DNA of 56,082 nt from an uncultured Halomicronema sp. (GCA_937899725.1 CALCCA010000176.1:1-56082), one strand, 5' to 3'. Positions 36,564-52,988 are shown, counted from the stretch's first letter. The notes: generated by a model from the sequence alone, not told the origin. Translations and numbers: made by a program.

Positions 36564-39500
36564 ATGACCACCGTCCAGGACATCTACGAACTCTCCCCGA
36601 TGCAGCAGGGCATGTTGTTTCACACCTTGTATGCGCCGGAGTCGGGCGTCTACTTCGAGCAGCGCAGCTGTCTGTTGACCGGGCCGCTGGACGCTGTGGC
36701 CTTCAAACGCGCCTGGCAAGCCGTCGTCGAACGCCATGCCGTCCTGCGCACTGCCTTTTACTGGGAAGAGGTAGACAAGCCCCTGCAGGTGGTTTATGCC
36801 AGCGCGGAGCTACCGTGGATTGAGGCCGATTGGCAGGCCCTGTCGGAGCCGGAGCAGGGAGCAAAGCTAGCGGCATTTTTGCCGGGCGATCGCATCCAGG
36901 GCTTTTGCCTCAATCAGCCGCCCCTGATGCGCTGTGCGCTCTTCCAGCTCAGCCCCGAACGGCATCGCTTTGTCTGGAGCCACCACCACCTGCTGATGGA
37001 CGGCTGGTGCAACGCCCTGCTGATCAAAGAAGTCCTGGCTTTCTATACGGCTCAGCGCCAGGGGCAAGCCCTCACCCTGATCCCGCCTCGCCCCTATCGG
37101 GACTACATTGTCTGGCTTCAGCAACAAGATCAGCAAGTTGCCCAGGCTTACTGGCAGCAAACCCTAGCCGGGTTCACTGCGCCCACGCCGCTGGGCATTG
37201 ACGGTTCACGACCGACTCCAACCACCCCTCACTCAGAGCACTGTGACGAGTGGCACCGGTTGTCCCCGCCCCTGACGGCTAACTTGAATGCCTTCGCCCA
37301 GCGCCACCACCTCACGCTAAACACGCTGTTTCAGGGAGCCTGGGCACTGGTGTTGAGCCGCTACAGTGGCACTGCGGATGTCGTGTTTGGGGCCACGGTT
37401 GCCGGACGCCCCCCGACCCTACCGGGCTCAGACTCCATTGTTGGATTGTTCATCAACACGGTGCCGGTGCGGGTGGCGCTGCCTCCAGCGCTGCTGTTGT
37501 TACCCTGGCTCCAGCAGATCCAGGAAAACCAGCGTGATCGCGAAACCTACGCCTTCAGCGCCCTCACGGATATCCAATCCTGGAGTGCAGTGCCCCACGG
37601 CACGCCTCTATTCGAGAGCCTGCTGGTCTTTGAAAACTATCCCGTTGCCTTGACTGCGGCCCTCACCGACGACAGCAGTGGCCTCACCATTTGCGAAGGC
37701 CAGGGATTTGAGCAGACCAACTACCCCCTCGCACTGGTGGTCATACCGGGCGAAACCCTGGCTTTACGGGTAAATTACGATCGCGATCGCTTCCCTGCCG
37801 CCACCATTCGACGTCTGCTCGGCCATCTAGAAACCGTGCTGACCGGCATCATGGCTGATCCTGAAGCCTCCATCGCCACCCTGCCTCTGCTTACCCCCAC
37901 CGAGCAGCAGCAACTCATTGGCTGGAACCAAACCGAACAGCCGCTTCCAGACCGCTGCGTCCATGAGCTGATTGCCGAGCAGGCCCAAGTCACCCCGAAC
38001 GCTAAAGCCCTCATTTTTGAAGAAATCGCCCTCAGCTATCAGGAACTCGACCAGCGGGCCAACCAGCTCGCCTATCACTTGGTGCAGCAAGGCGTTCAGC
38101 CGGGCGATCGCGTCGCCCTATGCCTAAACCGTTCTGCCGAGCTGGTGGTTACCCTGCTGGCCATCCTCAAAGCCGGGGCCATCTACGTCCCGCTCGACCC
38201 CACCTATCCCGTCGAGCGACTGCGGTTCATCCTTAAAGACGCCCAGGTATCGCTGCTGATCACAGCGCAGGCGGCAGCGCAGGCGATTCCCCAGACTGCT
38301 GTGCCGACCCTGGATTTGACCCGCGCGGCGGCGGCGATCGCCCTTGCTCCCTTGCCCCCCGACCCCCACGCTCCTACTCCCGATGACCTCGCCTACCTGA
38401 TCTACACCAGCGGCAGCACCGGCACCCCCAAAGGCGTTCCTATCCAGCATCAGAGCCTGACCAACCTGCTCACCAGCATGGCCCAGGCTCCTGGCATGAC
38501 TGCTCAGGATACCCTGCTCGCCGTCACCACCCCCGCCTTTGATATCGCCGCGCTGGAGCTATTTCTGCCCTTGACCGTCGGCGGCACCCTGGTCATCGCT
38601 AGTCAGGCTACTGTTCGCGATCCACAAAGTCTGGCAACCCAACTAGAGCAGCATGACGTCACGCTGATGCAGGCGACTCCCGCTACCTGGCGACTGCTGC
38701 TCGAAAGTGGCTGGCCAGGCAAAGTCAACCTCAAACTGCTCTGCGGCGGTGAAGCCCTGGAGCTTACTCTGGCTCAGCAACTGCTCAACTCTGGTGCCGA
38801 ACTGTGGAACCTCTACGGCCCCACCGAAACCACTATCTGGTCTGCTGCTTTGAAGCTAGAAGCGGCGACGTTAGCGGATGGCTTCGTTCCCATCGGCCAG
38901 CCCATTGCCAACACTCAGTTCCAAGTGCTCGACGCCCAGCAGCGCCCTGTTCCCCTTGGTGTCCCTGGCGAGCTGTACATTGACGGCCTGGGGCTGAGTT
39001 CGGGCTATTGGCAAAGGGAAGAGTTGACGAAGGAACGGTTTGTCGAGGCAGAAGGCAGAAGACAGCAGGGAGCAGGGAACAGGGAACAGGGAACAGGTAG
39101 CCCCCAGAACCCAGAACGAGGCCAAAACCCATCGACCCATCCACCTATCCACCCATCCACCCTTTACAAAACCGGCGATCGCGTCCGCATCCGCGAAGAC
39201 GGCACCCTGGAATACCTGGGTCGTCTCGACCATCAGGTGAAGCTGCGCGGTTTCCGCATCGAGCTAGGTGACATCGAAGCCGTTCTCACTCAGCATCCCG
39301 ATGTGTCTCAAGCGGTGGTCGTACTCCACGAAGATACCGTCGGTGAGTCGCAGTTGGTGGCCTATGTAGTCAAGGTAGAAGGGAACAGGGAACAGGGAAC
39401 AGGGACTAGGGAACAGGGAGAACCCAGAACCCAGAACCTAGAACCTAATAACCAAGAACAAATAATCAAGACCCATCTACCCATCCACCGTTCGGCTGAG

Positions 39501-42500
39501 CGCTCACGCCGAAGCCCATCCACCCATTCACTCCCCCCCTTCCTCTCCCAACACCTCCCCGCCTACATGGTGCCAGCACAATTCGTCGTACTCGAAGCCC
39601 TACCCCTAACGCCTAATGGCAAAGTCGATCGCAACGCTCTACCGGCACCAGAGTCTCGCAAAATCAGTCATGGCTCGACGGCTCCTCGCACGCTGACTGA
39701 GGAACTACTCGCTAATATCTGGGCAGTAGTGCTCAACCAGCCTGAGGTCAGTCATGATGCCAACTTCTTTGAGCTGGGCGGGCATTCGCTGCTAGCGACT
39801 CGGGTCGTGGCCCAGGTGCGGCAGGCTTTTGGGATTGAGCTGCCAGTGCGATCGCTGTTTGAGCATCCGACACTGGCTCAACTCGCCGTCGCGATCGATG
39901 CCCTCAAAGCGGGTGATACGTCGCTATCTCTGGCACCGATCGTCCCGATTAAGCGGGTGGGGGCGCTACCGCTATCCGATGCGCAACGGCGACAGTGGGT
40001 ATTGGCGCAGTTGGAACCGGATAGTCCGTTCTACATCATTCCGACCGCCGTACGAGTCAAAGGCGAGTTGTCGATAGACCAGTTGCAAGAGAGTCTGGAG
40101 CACCTGATTGACCGCCACGAAGTGCTGCGAACCGGGTTCATAGATCGGGAGGGGCAAGCCGCGATCGCGATTCAGGCGGAGGCGGCGATCGCCATTCCCC
40201 TGGTTGATTTGAGTGGGCTAGATCAGGTCAGCCAGCAGGCCCAAATGCGCGAACAGTTGCAGCGCGAAGCGCGGACGCCATTTGATTTGAGTCAAGCGCC
40301 ACTGCTGCGGGTCCGGGTGCTACGACTCACCGAGCGAGACCAGGTGGTGGTGCTTTGCCTGCATCACATCATCGCGGATGGCTGGTCAATGGGGATTCTC
40401 GTTCAGGAACTGGCGCAAACTTACGATGCCTTACACTCAGGCCGAGCGGTTGCACTGCCCCCGTTATCGCTGCAGTATGTGGACTATGCGGCGTGGCAGC
40501 AACAGCCATTGCCACCCGCCCCACTTGATTACTGGAAACAGCAGCTCCAGGGTGCGCCCCCCTTGCTAGAACTGCCGACAGATTATCTGCGGCCCGCAGT
40601 GCAGTCTTTTGCCGGAGCTACCGCCGAGTTCCAGCTTTCCATCGAGCAAACTCAAGCGTTAGAACAGCTCAGTCAGCAGCAGGGGGTGACGCTGTTTATG
40701 ACGCTGCTGGCCGCTTTTCAAGTGCTCTTGCAGCGCTATAGCGGCTGTACGGATCTGGTGATTGGTACGCCGATTGCCAATCGCCCCCACACCGAGTTGG
40801 AAGGTTTGATCGGCCTGTTTGTAAACACGCTGGTATGGCGCACCGATTTGTCAGGCAATCCCCGCTTTGAGGAATTGCTAGGGCGAGTGCGAGCCGTGGC
40901 CCTAGATGCCTACACCCATCAGTCGGCTCCCTTTGAGCAGGTGGTGGAAGCGCTGGCGGTGCCCCGCAGTTGGAGTCATGCCCCCCTGTTTCAAGTCATG
41001 TTTGTGTTACAGAATGCGCCGTTACCCGCCATGACGCTGAAGGCGCTGGAATGGCAGCCCATCGCCCTGGAAAGCGAGACAGCCAAGTTCGACCTCACCC
41101 TGTCGATGCGTCCCACCCATGCCGGGTTAAAAGGTGCGCTGGAATATCGCACCGATCTGTTTGAGCCCGACACCATGCAGCGCATGGCCGGGCACTTGCA
41201 CACTTTGCTGGCCGCGATCGGTGAACGGCCCAGCCGTCGGATCGCGGAACTGCCGCTGCTGCCAGCAGCTGAACGCAGTCAGTTCGGGCACTGGCATCAG
41301 ACGCAGACGGATTATCCGCGCCACCGGTGCATCCACCAACTCTTTGAGCAGCAGGTTGAGAAGACACCGGCGGCCACAGCGCTCATCTTTGGTGATCAAT
41401 CCTTCACTTATCAAGCCCTGAATGAAAGCGCCAACCAACTGGCCTGGTACTTGCGATCGTTGCACGCTATTGGCCCCGATACTCTGATTGGTCTCTGGGC
41501 CGAGCGCTGTCCAGCGACGATGGTCACGATGTTGGCGATTCTCAAAGCGGGCGGTGCCTACGTGCCCCTCGACCCCAACTATCCCGCTGAGCGACTCCAG
41601 TTCATGATTGCGGATGCCGGACTGAGCTTAGTGATTACGCCTCAAGCCATCAACCTGCCGCTGGATGCTGTTGCCTGCCCATCTCTAGCTCTGAACGCTG
41701 AGGCGGTGGCCATTGCCCAACAAAGCCAAGCTAATCTACCGACCTCGACCACGGCAGAAAATCTGGCCTACGTGCTCTATACCTCCGGGTCGACGGGGCA
41801 GCCCAAGGGCGTATGTACGGCCCATCGCGGGGTAGTGCGATTGGTCAAAGATACTGATTATGTCGAATTTGGCCCCAACGAAGTCTTTCTCCAGGCGGCG
41901 TCCCTCTCCTTCGATGCCTCCACCTTTGAGATTTGGGGAGCCTGGCTGAATGGTGGTCAGCTGGTGCTGATGCCAACGCCCGTTCCGGCTTTAGCAGATC
42001 TCGCTAATGTGATCGCCCAGCACCAGGTTACGACTCTGTGGCTCACTGCCGGATTGTTTCACCTGATGGTAGATGAGCAGCTTGATGCTCTAAAACCTGT
42101 GCGCCAACTGTTGGCCGGGGGCGATGTGCTCTCGGGTACCCATGTCCGCAAAGCGCTGGCCCAGTTGCCGCATACCCGCCTGATCAACGGCTATGGCCCG
42201 ACGGAAAATACCACCTTCAGCTGTTGCCACACCATCACTGCCGACAGTCTTAACCACACCGCTTTAGCAGGCTCCCCCCCTATTGGTCGCCCCATTGCCA
42301 ATACCCAGGTCTACGTGCTGGATGACACCCTGCAACCCGTCCCCATCGGCGTCCCCGGCGAGCTATATCTGGGCGGCGACGGCCTGGCGCGAGGGTATTT
42401 GAACCGGCCTGACCTGACCGCCGAACGGTTTGTGCCGAATCCGTTTTATGGCAAGGCAGAAGCAGAGAGTTTTGAGTTCTCAGTTTTGAGTTCTCAGTTC

Positions 42501-44740
42501 GATGCTATTCAAAACTCAAACCTTAAAACTCAAAACTCTTACCCCTCCACCCCTCCACCCCTCCACTCATCTACTCTTTATCGAACTGGCGATCGCGTCC
42601 GCACCCGTCCCGACGGTACTCTCGAATTTCTGGGTCGTCTGGACAATCAGGTAAAAATTCGCGGCTTCCGGATTGAGCTGGGTGAAATCGAAGCGGCGTT
42701 GCTGAGCCATCCTGATGTTGAGCAAGCGATTATCAATCCTTGGCAGGACGATACTGGCCGTCAGCAGTTGGTGGCGTATGTTGTCAAGGCAGAAGGCCGA
42801 AGGCCGAAGGCAAAAGAAGACGAGGCCCAGGTTCCAGGTTCCAGGTTCCAGATGAAGGGCGAAGACCCTGTACCTTCTACCCTGCACCCTGTACCCTCCC
42901 CCCCTCCACCCATCCACCCATCTACTCATCCCCTCTCCTCCCACTTCCGTTCCTTCCTCGCCGACCAACTCCCCGCCTACATGCTCCCGGCGGCCGTTGT
43001 CTCATTGGAAGCGCTGCCGCTAACGAGCAATGGCAAGGTCGATCGCCAGTCGTTGCCTGCCCCAGTCTGGGAAGTTGCCGCCGCCGGGGCACCCCCTCAG
43101 ACCCCGATAGAGCAAGCCTTGGCGAAGATTTGGGCGGCGGTGCTGCGGTTAGAGGCTGTGGGCGTGCAGGATAATTTCTTCGAGCTGGGGGGGGATTCGA
43201 TCTTGGCGCTGCAGATGGTGAGTCGGGCGGCACAGGCGGGGCTATCGCTATCGCCCCGACAGATTTTTCAGCATCAAACCATTGCGGAGTTGGCCACGGT
43301 GGTGGGGACGACAACGGCTGGGGCGATCGTCCCGATGATGGCGACAGGGTCGGTGCCGCTGACGCCCATTCAGCGCTGGTTCTTTGAGCAGGGTTTAGTA
43401 AACCCCCATTACTTTAATCAGGCGGTGTTTCTAGAGCTGCCCCTTGACGTGGAGCGTGCTTGTTTAGATCAAGCAGTTCAGCAGGTGGTAAACGAGCACG
43501 ATGCGCTACGGCTGCGGTTTGAGCAAACGGCTGACGGCTGGCAGCAGCGATATGGGGACTCGGCAGATGTGGAGCCCGTCACCTGGTATGACCTAGCCTC
43601 CCTACCAGAGCGTGATCAGGCTCGGGAAATTGAGACGTTGGCGAATGCACTACAGGCCAGCCTCCATTTGGAGCAGGGTCCCCTCATGCGAGTCTGGGGG
43701 TTCAACTTGGGGACGGAGCGTCCTAGTCGCCTATTGATTGGCATACACCATCTGATCGTGGATGGTCTTTCCTGGCGGATTTTGCTGGCTGACTTACTGC
43801 TAGCTTACCGACAGGCGGTGCAGGGCCTTACCACTGTGCTCCCCCCCCCAACGCACTCGTTTAAGCAGTGGGCCACCTGGCTGGAATCAGCGGTCAACCA
43901 GGCGGAAGCAGCCCTATCTGACTGGCAAGATCTCCCTCAATTACCGGCTCTGCCACTCGATCAGAGCACTGGAGAGAATACGGTGACGGCAGCGGAAACG
44001 GTGACGGTAACGCTGTCGCCGCTGCAGACGCAAGCCCTCCTGCAAGACGTTCCATCGGTCTATAACACCCAGATTGACGACGTTCTGCTGACTGCCCTGA
44101 TGCAAGTTTTGGCTAACTGGACGGGGGCGCGATCGCACCTGATCACCTTAGAAAATCACGGTCGGCATCCTGATGTTTTAGGGGGTGAACTCAACCTAAG
44201 TCGCACCGTGGGCTGGTTCACCTGCCTACATCCGATCGCTTTGCAGCTGACCGGCAGTGAGCCGGGTGAACAGTTGCAAGCGATTAAAGCCCAGCGGCGG
44301 CAGGTGCGGCATCAGGGTCTCAGCTATGGCCTCCTGCGCTATGGCGGCAACCCAGAGCTGGCGGTACACCCGCAAATTAGCTTTAACTATCTGGGGCAGT
44401 TTGATGGACTGTTGGCTGAGGCCCCAGAGTTTCGCCTGCTGGCCACACCGGGGATGACCATTGATGGGCGCAACCAGCGATCGCACCTGATCGATATCAA
44501 CGGCTCGATTCGGGCGGGGCAACTGCAGATGGCCTGGACCTATAGCCGCCACCATCACCACCGCACCACGCTGGCAGCCTTAGCGCACCAATATATACAG
44601 GCGTTGCAGCAGTTGATTGATCACAGCCGGTCGGCGATCGCCCCAGCGTACAGCCCCGAAGATTTCAACTTGGTAGAACTCGATCAGGCCACGCTGACAG
44701 CGGTATTAGGCGGCGTGACATTTCAGGGAGGGGGCAGCTA

Positions 44741-44741
<1 letters not shown>
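36564..44741 (+). CDS. NRPS2: C-A(Gly)-T-C-A(Val)-T-E
   Basis: A bimodular synthetase of 2725 residues starting 4 nt after NRPS1. C1 begins YELSPMQQGMLFHT and has HHLLMDGW near 141, features of C domains that accept a D-residue donor, in keeping with the E domain at the end of NRPS1. A1 reads D-I-L-Q-L-G-L-I-W-K, the known Gly code of cyanobacterial NRPSs; T1 Ser is 1075 (LGGHS). C2 has HHIIADG at 1267. A2 reads D-A-F-W-L-G-G-T-F-K, differing from the classical Val code DAFWIGGTFK by one conservative change; T2 Ser is 2212 (LGGDS). The terminal E domain has HHLIVDG at 2395. Predicted addition is Gly then D-Val. Each A domain carries two repeat-derived loops. A1 is almost identical over about 1.7 kb to the A domain of NRPS3. 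The stop shares one base with the next ATG (TAATG). Confidence 0.95.
39046..39162 (+). repeat. Heptamer-type in-frame insert, NRPS2 A1 site 1
   Basis: GGCAGAA, GGGAACA and CCCAGAA units then CCACCTATCCACCCATCC, between KERFVE and LYKTGDRV. Confidence 0.9.
39375..39545 (+). repeat. Heptamer-type in-frame insert, NRPS2 A1 site 2
   Basis: Five GGGAACA-type units, AACCCAGAACCCAGAACC, AACAAATAATCAAGACCC, then the nested palindrome and a pyrimidine tail. Same loop as NRPS1 site 2. Confidence 0.9.
39489..39513. repeat. Palindromic element nested in NRPS2 A1 site 2
   Basis: TTCGGC and GCCGAA arms around the perfect palindrome TGAGCGCTCA plus one bulged C. Its flanks CCATCCACCG and AGCCCATCCACCCATTCACT are the same as in NRPS1, yet it sits in a different loop. 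Confidence 0.75.
42452..42572 (+). repeat. In-frame insert with inverted repeat, NRPS2 A2 site 1
   Basis: A GGCAGAA start, then TTTTGAGTTCTCAG units; 13-bp perfect inverted repeat (42466-42478 with 42527-42539), then CCCCTCCACCCCTCCACC. A different sequence family at the same site as the other A domains. Confidence 0.85.
42787..42945 (+). repeat. In-frame insert, NRPS2 A2 site 2
   Basis: GGCAGAAGGCCGAAGGCCGAAGG, then AGGTTCCAGGTTCCAGGTTCC tandem units, CCCTGTACCTTCTACCCTG, and a CCACCCATCCACCCATC tail. Confidence 0.88.
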
Positions 44742-48098
<3,357 letters not shown>

Positions 48099-48106
<8 letters not shown>

Positions 48107-51100
48107 GGAAACGGTCATGTCAAACCACACAACAGGATTAGAGATTGCCATTATTGGTATGGCGGGGCGGTTTCCGGGAGCGGCCTCGGTGGATGAGTTC
48201 TGGCACCTGCTGCGGGAAGGGAGAGAGGCGATCGCGCCGCTGGATGCTGAAACGCTGCGCCAGCAGGGAGTGGATGATACTTTGCTCAAGGATCCGCAAT
48301 ATGTCAAGGCGGGCGGCGTTTTGGCTGATGTGGATCAGTTTGATGCGGCGTTCTTTGGTTACAGCCCCCGCGAAGCCGAACTGCTTGACCCCCAGCAGCG
48401 TCTGTTTTTGGAGTGCGCCTGGGAAGCCCTGGAAACCGCCGGTTACGATACCGAATTTGACGACGTCAGCGTGGGCGTTTACGGCGGTACTGGCATGAAC
48501 GGTTACCTGTTCAACCTGTATGCCAATGCCCATATTCGCGAATCTGCTAGTCCTTACGAGCTATTTCTGGCCAGCGACAAAGACTTTCTCACCACGCGAG
48601 TTTCCTACAAGCTGAATCTGCAAGGCCCCAGCCTCGACATTCAAACCGCTTGCTCTTCGTCCCTCGTAGCAGTGCATACGGCCTGTCAGAGCCTGCTCAG
48701 TGGCGAGTGTGACATCGCGCTGGCGGGGGGCGTGGCCGTGTCAAAGCAGCAGGGCTACCGCTACCAAGACGGCGGCATCTATTCCCCCGATGGGCACTGT
48801 CGCGCTTTTGATGCTCAGGCTCAGGGCGCTGTAGGCGGCAACGGCGTCGGCATCGTCGTGCTCAAGCGTCTGGAAGATGCCCTCAAGGACGGCGACACCA
48901 TTGACGCGGTAATCAAAGGCTCAGCCGTCAACAACGATGGAGCCCTAAAGGTCAGCTACACGGCCCCCCGCATCGATAGTCAGGCGGCGGTGATTCGCTC
49001 GGCTCAACTTATGGCGGAAGTGGCCCCCGACTCCATCACTTATATCGAAGCCCACGGAACGGGCACCGCTTTGGGTGACCCCATCGAAATCGCCGCTCTC
49101 ACCCAGGCGTTTCGGCAAGAGACAGCGCAGCCGGGCTTTTGCGCGATCGGCTCAGTAAAAACCAATATCGGTCACCTGGATGCCGCCGCTGGTATCGCCA
49201 GTCTGATCAAAACCGTCCTCGCGCTCAAGCATCAGCAAATTCCCGCCAGCCTGCACTTTCAGCAACCCAACTCGCAGATCGACTTTGAGCGCAGTCCTTT
49301 CTACGTTAATACCACGCTAACCGACTGGCCTCATGGTCATCAGCCGCGCCGCGCCGGAGTCAGCTCCTTTGGTATTGGCGGCACAAATGTGCATGTGGTA
49401 CTGGAGGAAGGGCCGGAGAGGAGAGGGAATAGGGAACAGGGAATAGGGAATAGGGAACAGGGAACAGGGAGCACCCAGAACTCAGAACTCAGAACTCAGA
49501 ACTCAGAACTTAAAACCCCATACCTAGAACCAGTAACCAACAACCCACAACCAATAACTCATGACCAACGACTAGAAACAGACATAGATCTGCCAGCCCA
49601 ACTGCTGTTGCTTTCGGCCAAGACGGAAGCGGCTTTAGAGGCCGCTACGGCTAATCTGACGGCCTACTTAGAACGACAGCCGCAGCTAGATTTAGCGGAT
49701 ATTGCTTACACGCTGCAGGTGGGGCGGCGGCAGTTCGCCCATCGGCGCGCTTTAGTGTGTCAGTCGGGGTTGGATGCGATCGCCCAGCTCCAATCGGGCA
49801 ACTGCTGCACCCACGCCGCCCCCGAAAGTCCTCCACCTGTCGTCTTTATGTTTCCTGGCCAAGGTAGCCAACATTTCGGTATGGCCCAGCCGCTTTATGA
49901 CCAAGCGCCCGTCTTTCGCGCTGCCTTAGATCAGTGCGCGGCGATCCTGACAACAGAAGGGATTGACCTGCTGGAAGTGCTTTATGGGGAGAAAGTGGAA
50001 GGCAGAAAGCAGAAGGCAGAAGGCAGAAAAAGGAACGAAGAACAAAAAACGAAGAACGAAGAATACTCTCCTCATCCACCCTCCCACCCATCCACCCGCT
50101 TACCCATCCACTCCACCGCCCTGGCTCAACCTGCCCTCTTCGCCGTCGAATACGCCCTGGCCCAACTCTGGCTCTCCTGGGGGATTCGTCCTGAGGGGCT
50201 CATCGGTCATAGCTTGGGAGAATACGTGGCGGCTTGTCTAGCCGGAGTGTTCTCGCTGGAAGCAGGGCTGCGGCTGGTGGCACTGCGCGGACGGCTGATG
50301 CAGCAGTGTCCCACGGGGGCGATGTTATCCGTGGCGCTGCCAGAGATGGAATTGCTACCGCTGCTATCCGAGGATGTCGTCATTGCGGCGGTGAATGGGC
50401 CAGCGCTGTGTGCGGTATCGGGGACGGTCGCCGCGATCGCTGCTTTGCAGTCGCTTTTAGACGCCAAAAATATTCCTCACCAGCGACTACAAACCTCCCA
50501 TGGGTTCCATTCGCCACTGATGGCACCCATGCTGGAGCCGTATCGCCTGGCGGTGCAGCAAGTCGCTTTGCAGCCGCCCCAAATCCCGTTTATCGCCAAT
50601 GTGACAGGGACCTGGATTGCGCCAGAAGCTGCGACCGATCCAGACTATTGGGTGCAGCAGGCCCAACAACCAGTACAGTTTGCGTCAGGTCTGGAGACAG
50701 TGCGGCGTGAGATGAGTCCCATGCTGTTGGAGGTGGGGCCAGGGACGACTCTGAGCACCCTGGCTCGGCGAGCCGATGCGGGGGCATCGCCCCCCCAATC
50801 TCCCAATACTGGGGCACTTCAAGCAGATATTTCCCCCTGTGTTGAGGGGCCAACCTCGACCAGTATCAGCGCGGGCAAAGTACCGACACTCACGCCAGTG
50901 ATGCTGTCGTCTTTGCCTCATCCCCAGTCTTCGACAGCGGCATCGGCTCATCTGCTAGAAACGCTGGGGCAGCTCTGGCGGCAGGGCATCAGGGTGAATT
51001 GGTCACAGTTCCATCCAACTCCCCGGCGGCGGGTGCCGTTGCCGACCTATCCGTTTGAGCGGCAGCGATACTGGATTGAGCCCGATGGGGTGCCGTTAGC

Positions 51101-52988
51101 CCAGTCTCCTCAAGCCAGATCGGTAGGGCGGCAGGCCGATCTGGCCGATTGGTTTTACCAGCCCACCTGGCAGCGATGCCTGCCATTAATATCCTCCTCG
51201 GTGATGAAGGAGCGCCACTGTTGGCTGTTGTTGACTGACCGTCGCGGTCTGGGTACCCAACTGGCTCAGCGGCTAGAGCAGGCTGGTCAAGATGTGATTA
51301 CGGTGGCCGTTGGCGACGCCTTTGGTCAAACCGGCTATCGGCAATTTGCGCTCAACCCCCAACAGGTTCAGGACTACACGCTGCTGCTGGAAGATTTACA
51401 CCAGCGAGAGCTACAGCCTACGCAAATCGTTTCCCTGTGGAGCTTGGAAGCCCCCGAAAATCCTCAGACGGCCTTTGAGCGAGCCACGACCTTAACCAGA
51501 TTGGTCCATGCCCTGAGCACCCAGCCGACCCAGCCCCCCTGTCAGCTCACCGTGGTCACCTCGGGCCTATACGACGTCGTCAGCACCGAAGACTTGCAGC
51601 CGCTGCAGGCGGCGATCGCCGGTCTCGCTCCGATCATCAGCCAAGAATATCCCCATCTGGGCTGCCGCTTAGTGGATATTCAGGAGGAGGGAAACGAGGT
51701 AGAGGGTGCCGGGTGCCGGGTAGCCGAGCCGGTTTGGGCTGAACTGACGACCCCGACCGATGCCTTGGTGGTCGCCTGTCGGGGTCGTCATCGCTGGCAG
51801 CAAACGTATCAGCCGCGATCGCTGCCCACGAGCGCCCAGCCATCTGCCGGACGATTGCGGCGGGGCGGCACCTATCTGATTTTGGGCGACCTGGAGCAGG
51901 GACTCGGTCAGGTTTGGGCGGCGGGATTAGCCGAGCACTGGCAGGCCAAACTACTGTTGATTAGCGATCTGGGTGCCGCTCTACCCCAGCTTCCGGCGGG
52001 AGTCGAGGGGCAGGTGCTCAGCTTAGATATCACGGATGCGGCTCAACTGAAGGCGGTGGTGCAGCAAGCCGAAGGGGAGCTGGGGCCAATTCGCGGTGTG
52101 TTCTATTCCACCCCGACTACCCACGAGCAGTCAGCTGCGCCTCTGGCGCTCATGCAGTCGACTCACTGGGAGTACAACTTCCGTCACAAGCTGCAGGGGC
52201 TGTTACCACTGCCCGGCGTGCTAGCAGGCCAAACCCTAGACTTCTGTATGGTGCAGTCTTCCTTGTCGGCGGTGCTGGGTGGGGTGGGGCTAGCCGCCTA
52301 TGCCGCCGCCAATAGCGCTATGGATGCGTTCATTCATCAGCAAAATCAGCAGGGGGAAGTGCCCTGGTTCAGCGTCAACTGGGATGCTTGCTTAGCCGCA
52401 GAGGCCCCTAAGCTGACCGGCGTGGGCAGCGCGCTGGCCGACTTTGCCCTGACGCCCGCTGAGGTCTGGGCCGTCACCGAGCGCCTGCTGACTACGGCTC
52501 CCCCCGGACAGTTCGTGGTTTCTAAAGGGGATCTGGCTGCCCGCCTGGATCAGTGGATTCATCCGGCCCCCCAATCGCCCATCGGGGACGAGGCCTCCCC
52601 AGCGATCGCCCACCCGCGACCGTCACTGGCGACTCCCTATGCCCCACCGCGCAGTCCGGTTGAGCAAACCGTCGCCACTATTTGGCAAGACCTGTTAGGA
52701 GTCGAGGCGGTGGGCATTCATGACAGCTTTTTTGATTTAGGAGGGCACTCGCTGCTGGCGATTCAGGCGATCGCGCGCCTGCGAGAAGCTTTCCCGGTGA
52801 CGCTGGAGATGCGTAACCTCCTATTCGAAGCACCCACCGTGGCAGGCATTGCCGGCGTGATTGGGGAACATCTGCCAGAACGCGAAGAGCTGGATGAAAT
52901 GGCCACCCTCCTGGCGGAAATTCAAACCCTCTCACCAGAAGAGATTCAGCAGCAGTTAGCCTCACAGACTGGAGGGCCGACACCATGA
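48099..52988 (+). CDS. PKS4: type I PKS, KS-AT-KR-ACP within the peptide part
   Basis: A 1629-residue module, a paralogue of PKS3, that extends the glycyl end of the peptide with malonate. KS has Cys185 (QTACSSS). AT has Ser705 in GHSLGEY and HGFH, malonyl-like. KR keeps the catalytic Lys (RHKLQG), Ser (VQSSLS) and Tyr1401 (AAYAAAN), but its cofactor loop reads GDLEQGLG rather than TGGLGGLG. ACP Ser is 1551 in DLGGHSLL. If active, the KR would give a 4-amino-3-hydroxybutanoate-type unit from Gly plus malonate (inference). ATG 48099 overlaps the NRPS3 end by 8 nt and has GGGAGG 8 nt upstream; a second in-frame ATG lies at 48117. It lacks the N-terminal coiled coil of the upstream PKSs. The tail [19 protein letters not shown] resembles the PKS3 tail, and the next protein again begins with an [11 protein letters not shown] helix. 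Three tracts interrupt it. Confidence 0.94.
49415..49580 (+). repeat. Heptamer-type in-frame insert, PKS4 KS-AT linker
   Basis: GGGAATA/GGGAACA heptamers, then CTCAGAA heptamers (four units), AACCAGTAACCAACAACC. There is no CCATCC tail; it encodes about 55 low-complexity residues. Confidence 0.9.
49990..50113 (+). repeat. Heptamer-type in-frame insert, PKS4 AT loop
   Basis: GGCAGAA heptamers, AACGAAGAACAAAAAACGAAG units, then CCACCCTCCCACCCATCC. Same AT loop as in PKS1, PKS2 and PKS3. Confidence 0.88.
51682..51724 (+). repeat. Short purine-rich tract, PKS4 KR structural half
   Basis: GGAGGAGGGAAACGAGGTAG followed by GGGTGCCGGGTGCCGGGT, encoding [13 protein letters not shown]. Probably a small member of the same class of tract. 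Confidence 0.5.

Noticed and set aside
49415-49580. Tandem GGGAACA/CTCAGAA arrays as a CRISPR array or microsatellite gene
   Set aside because: Units are 7 bp without spacers, in-frame inside a PKS, and no cas genes are present.
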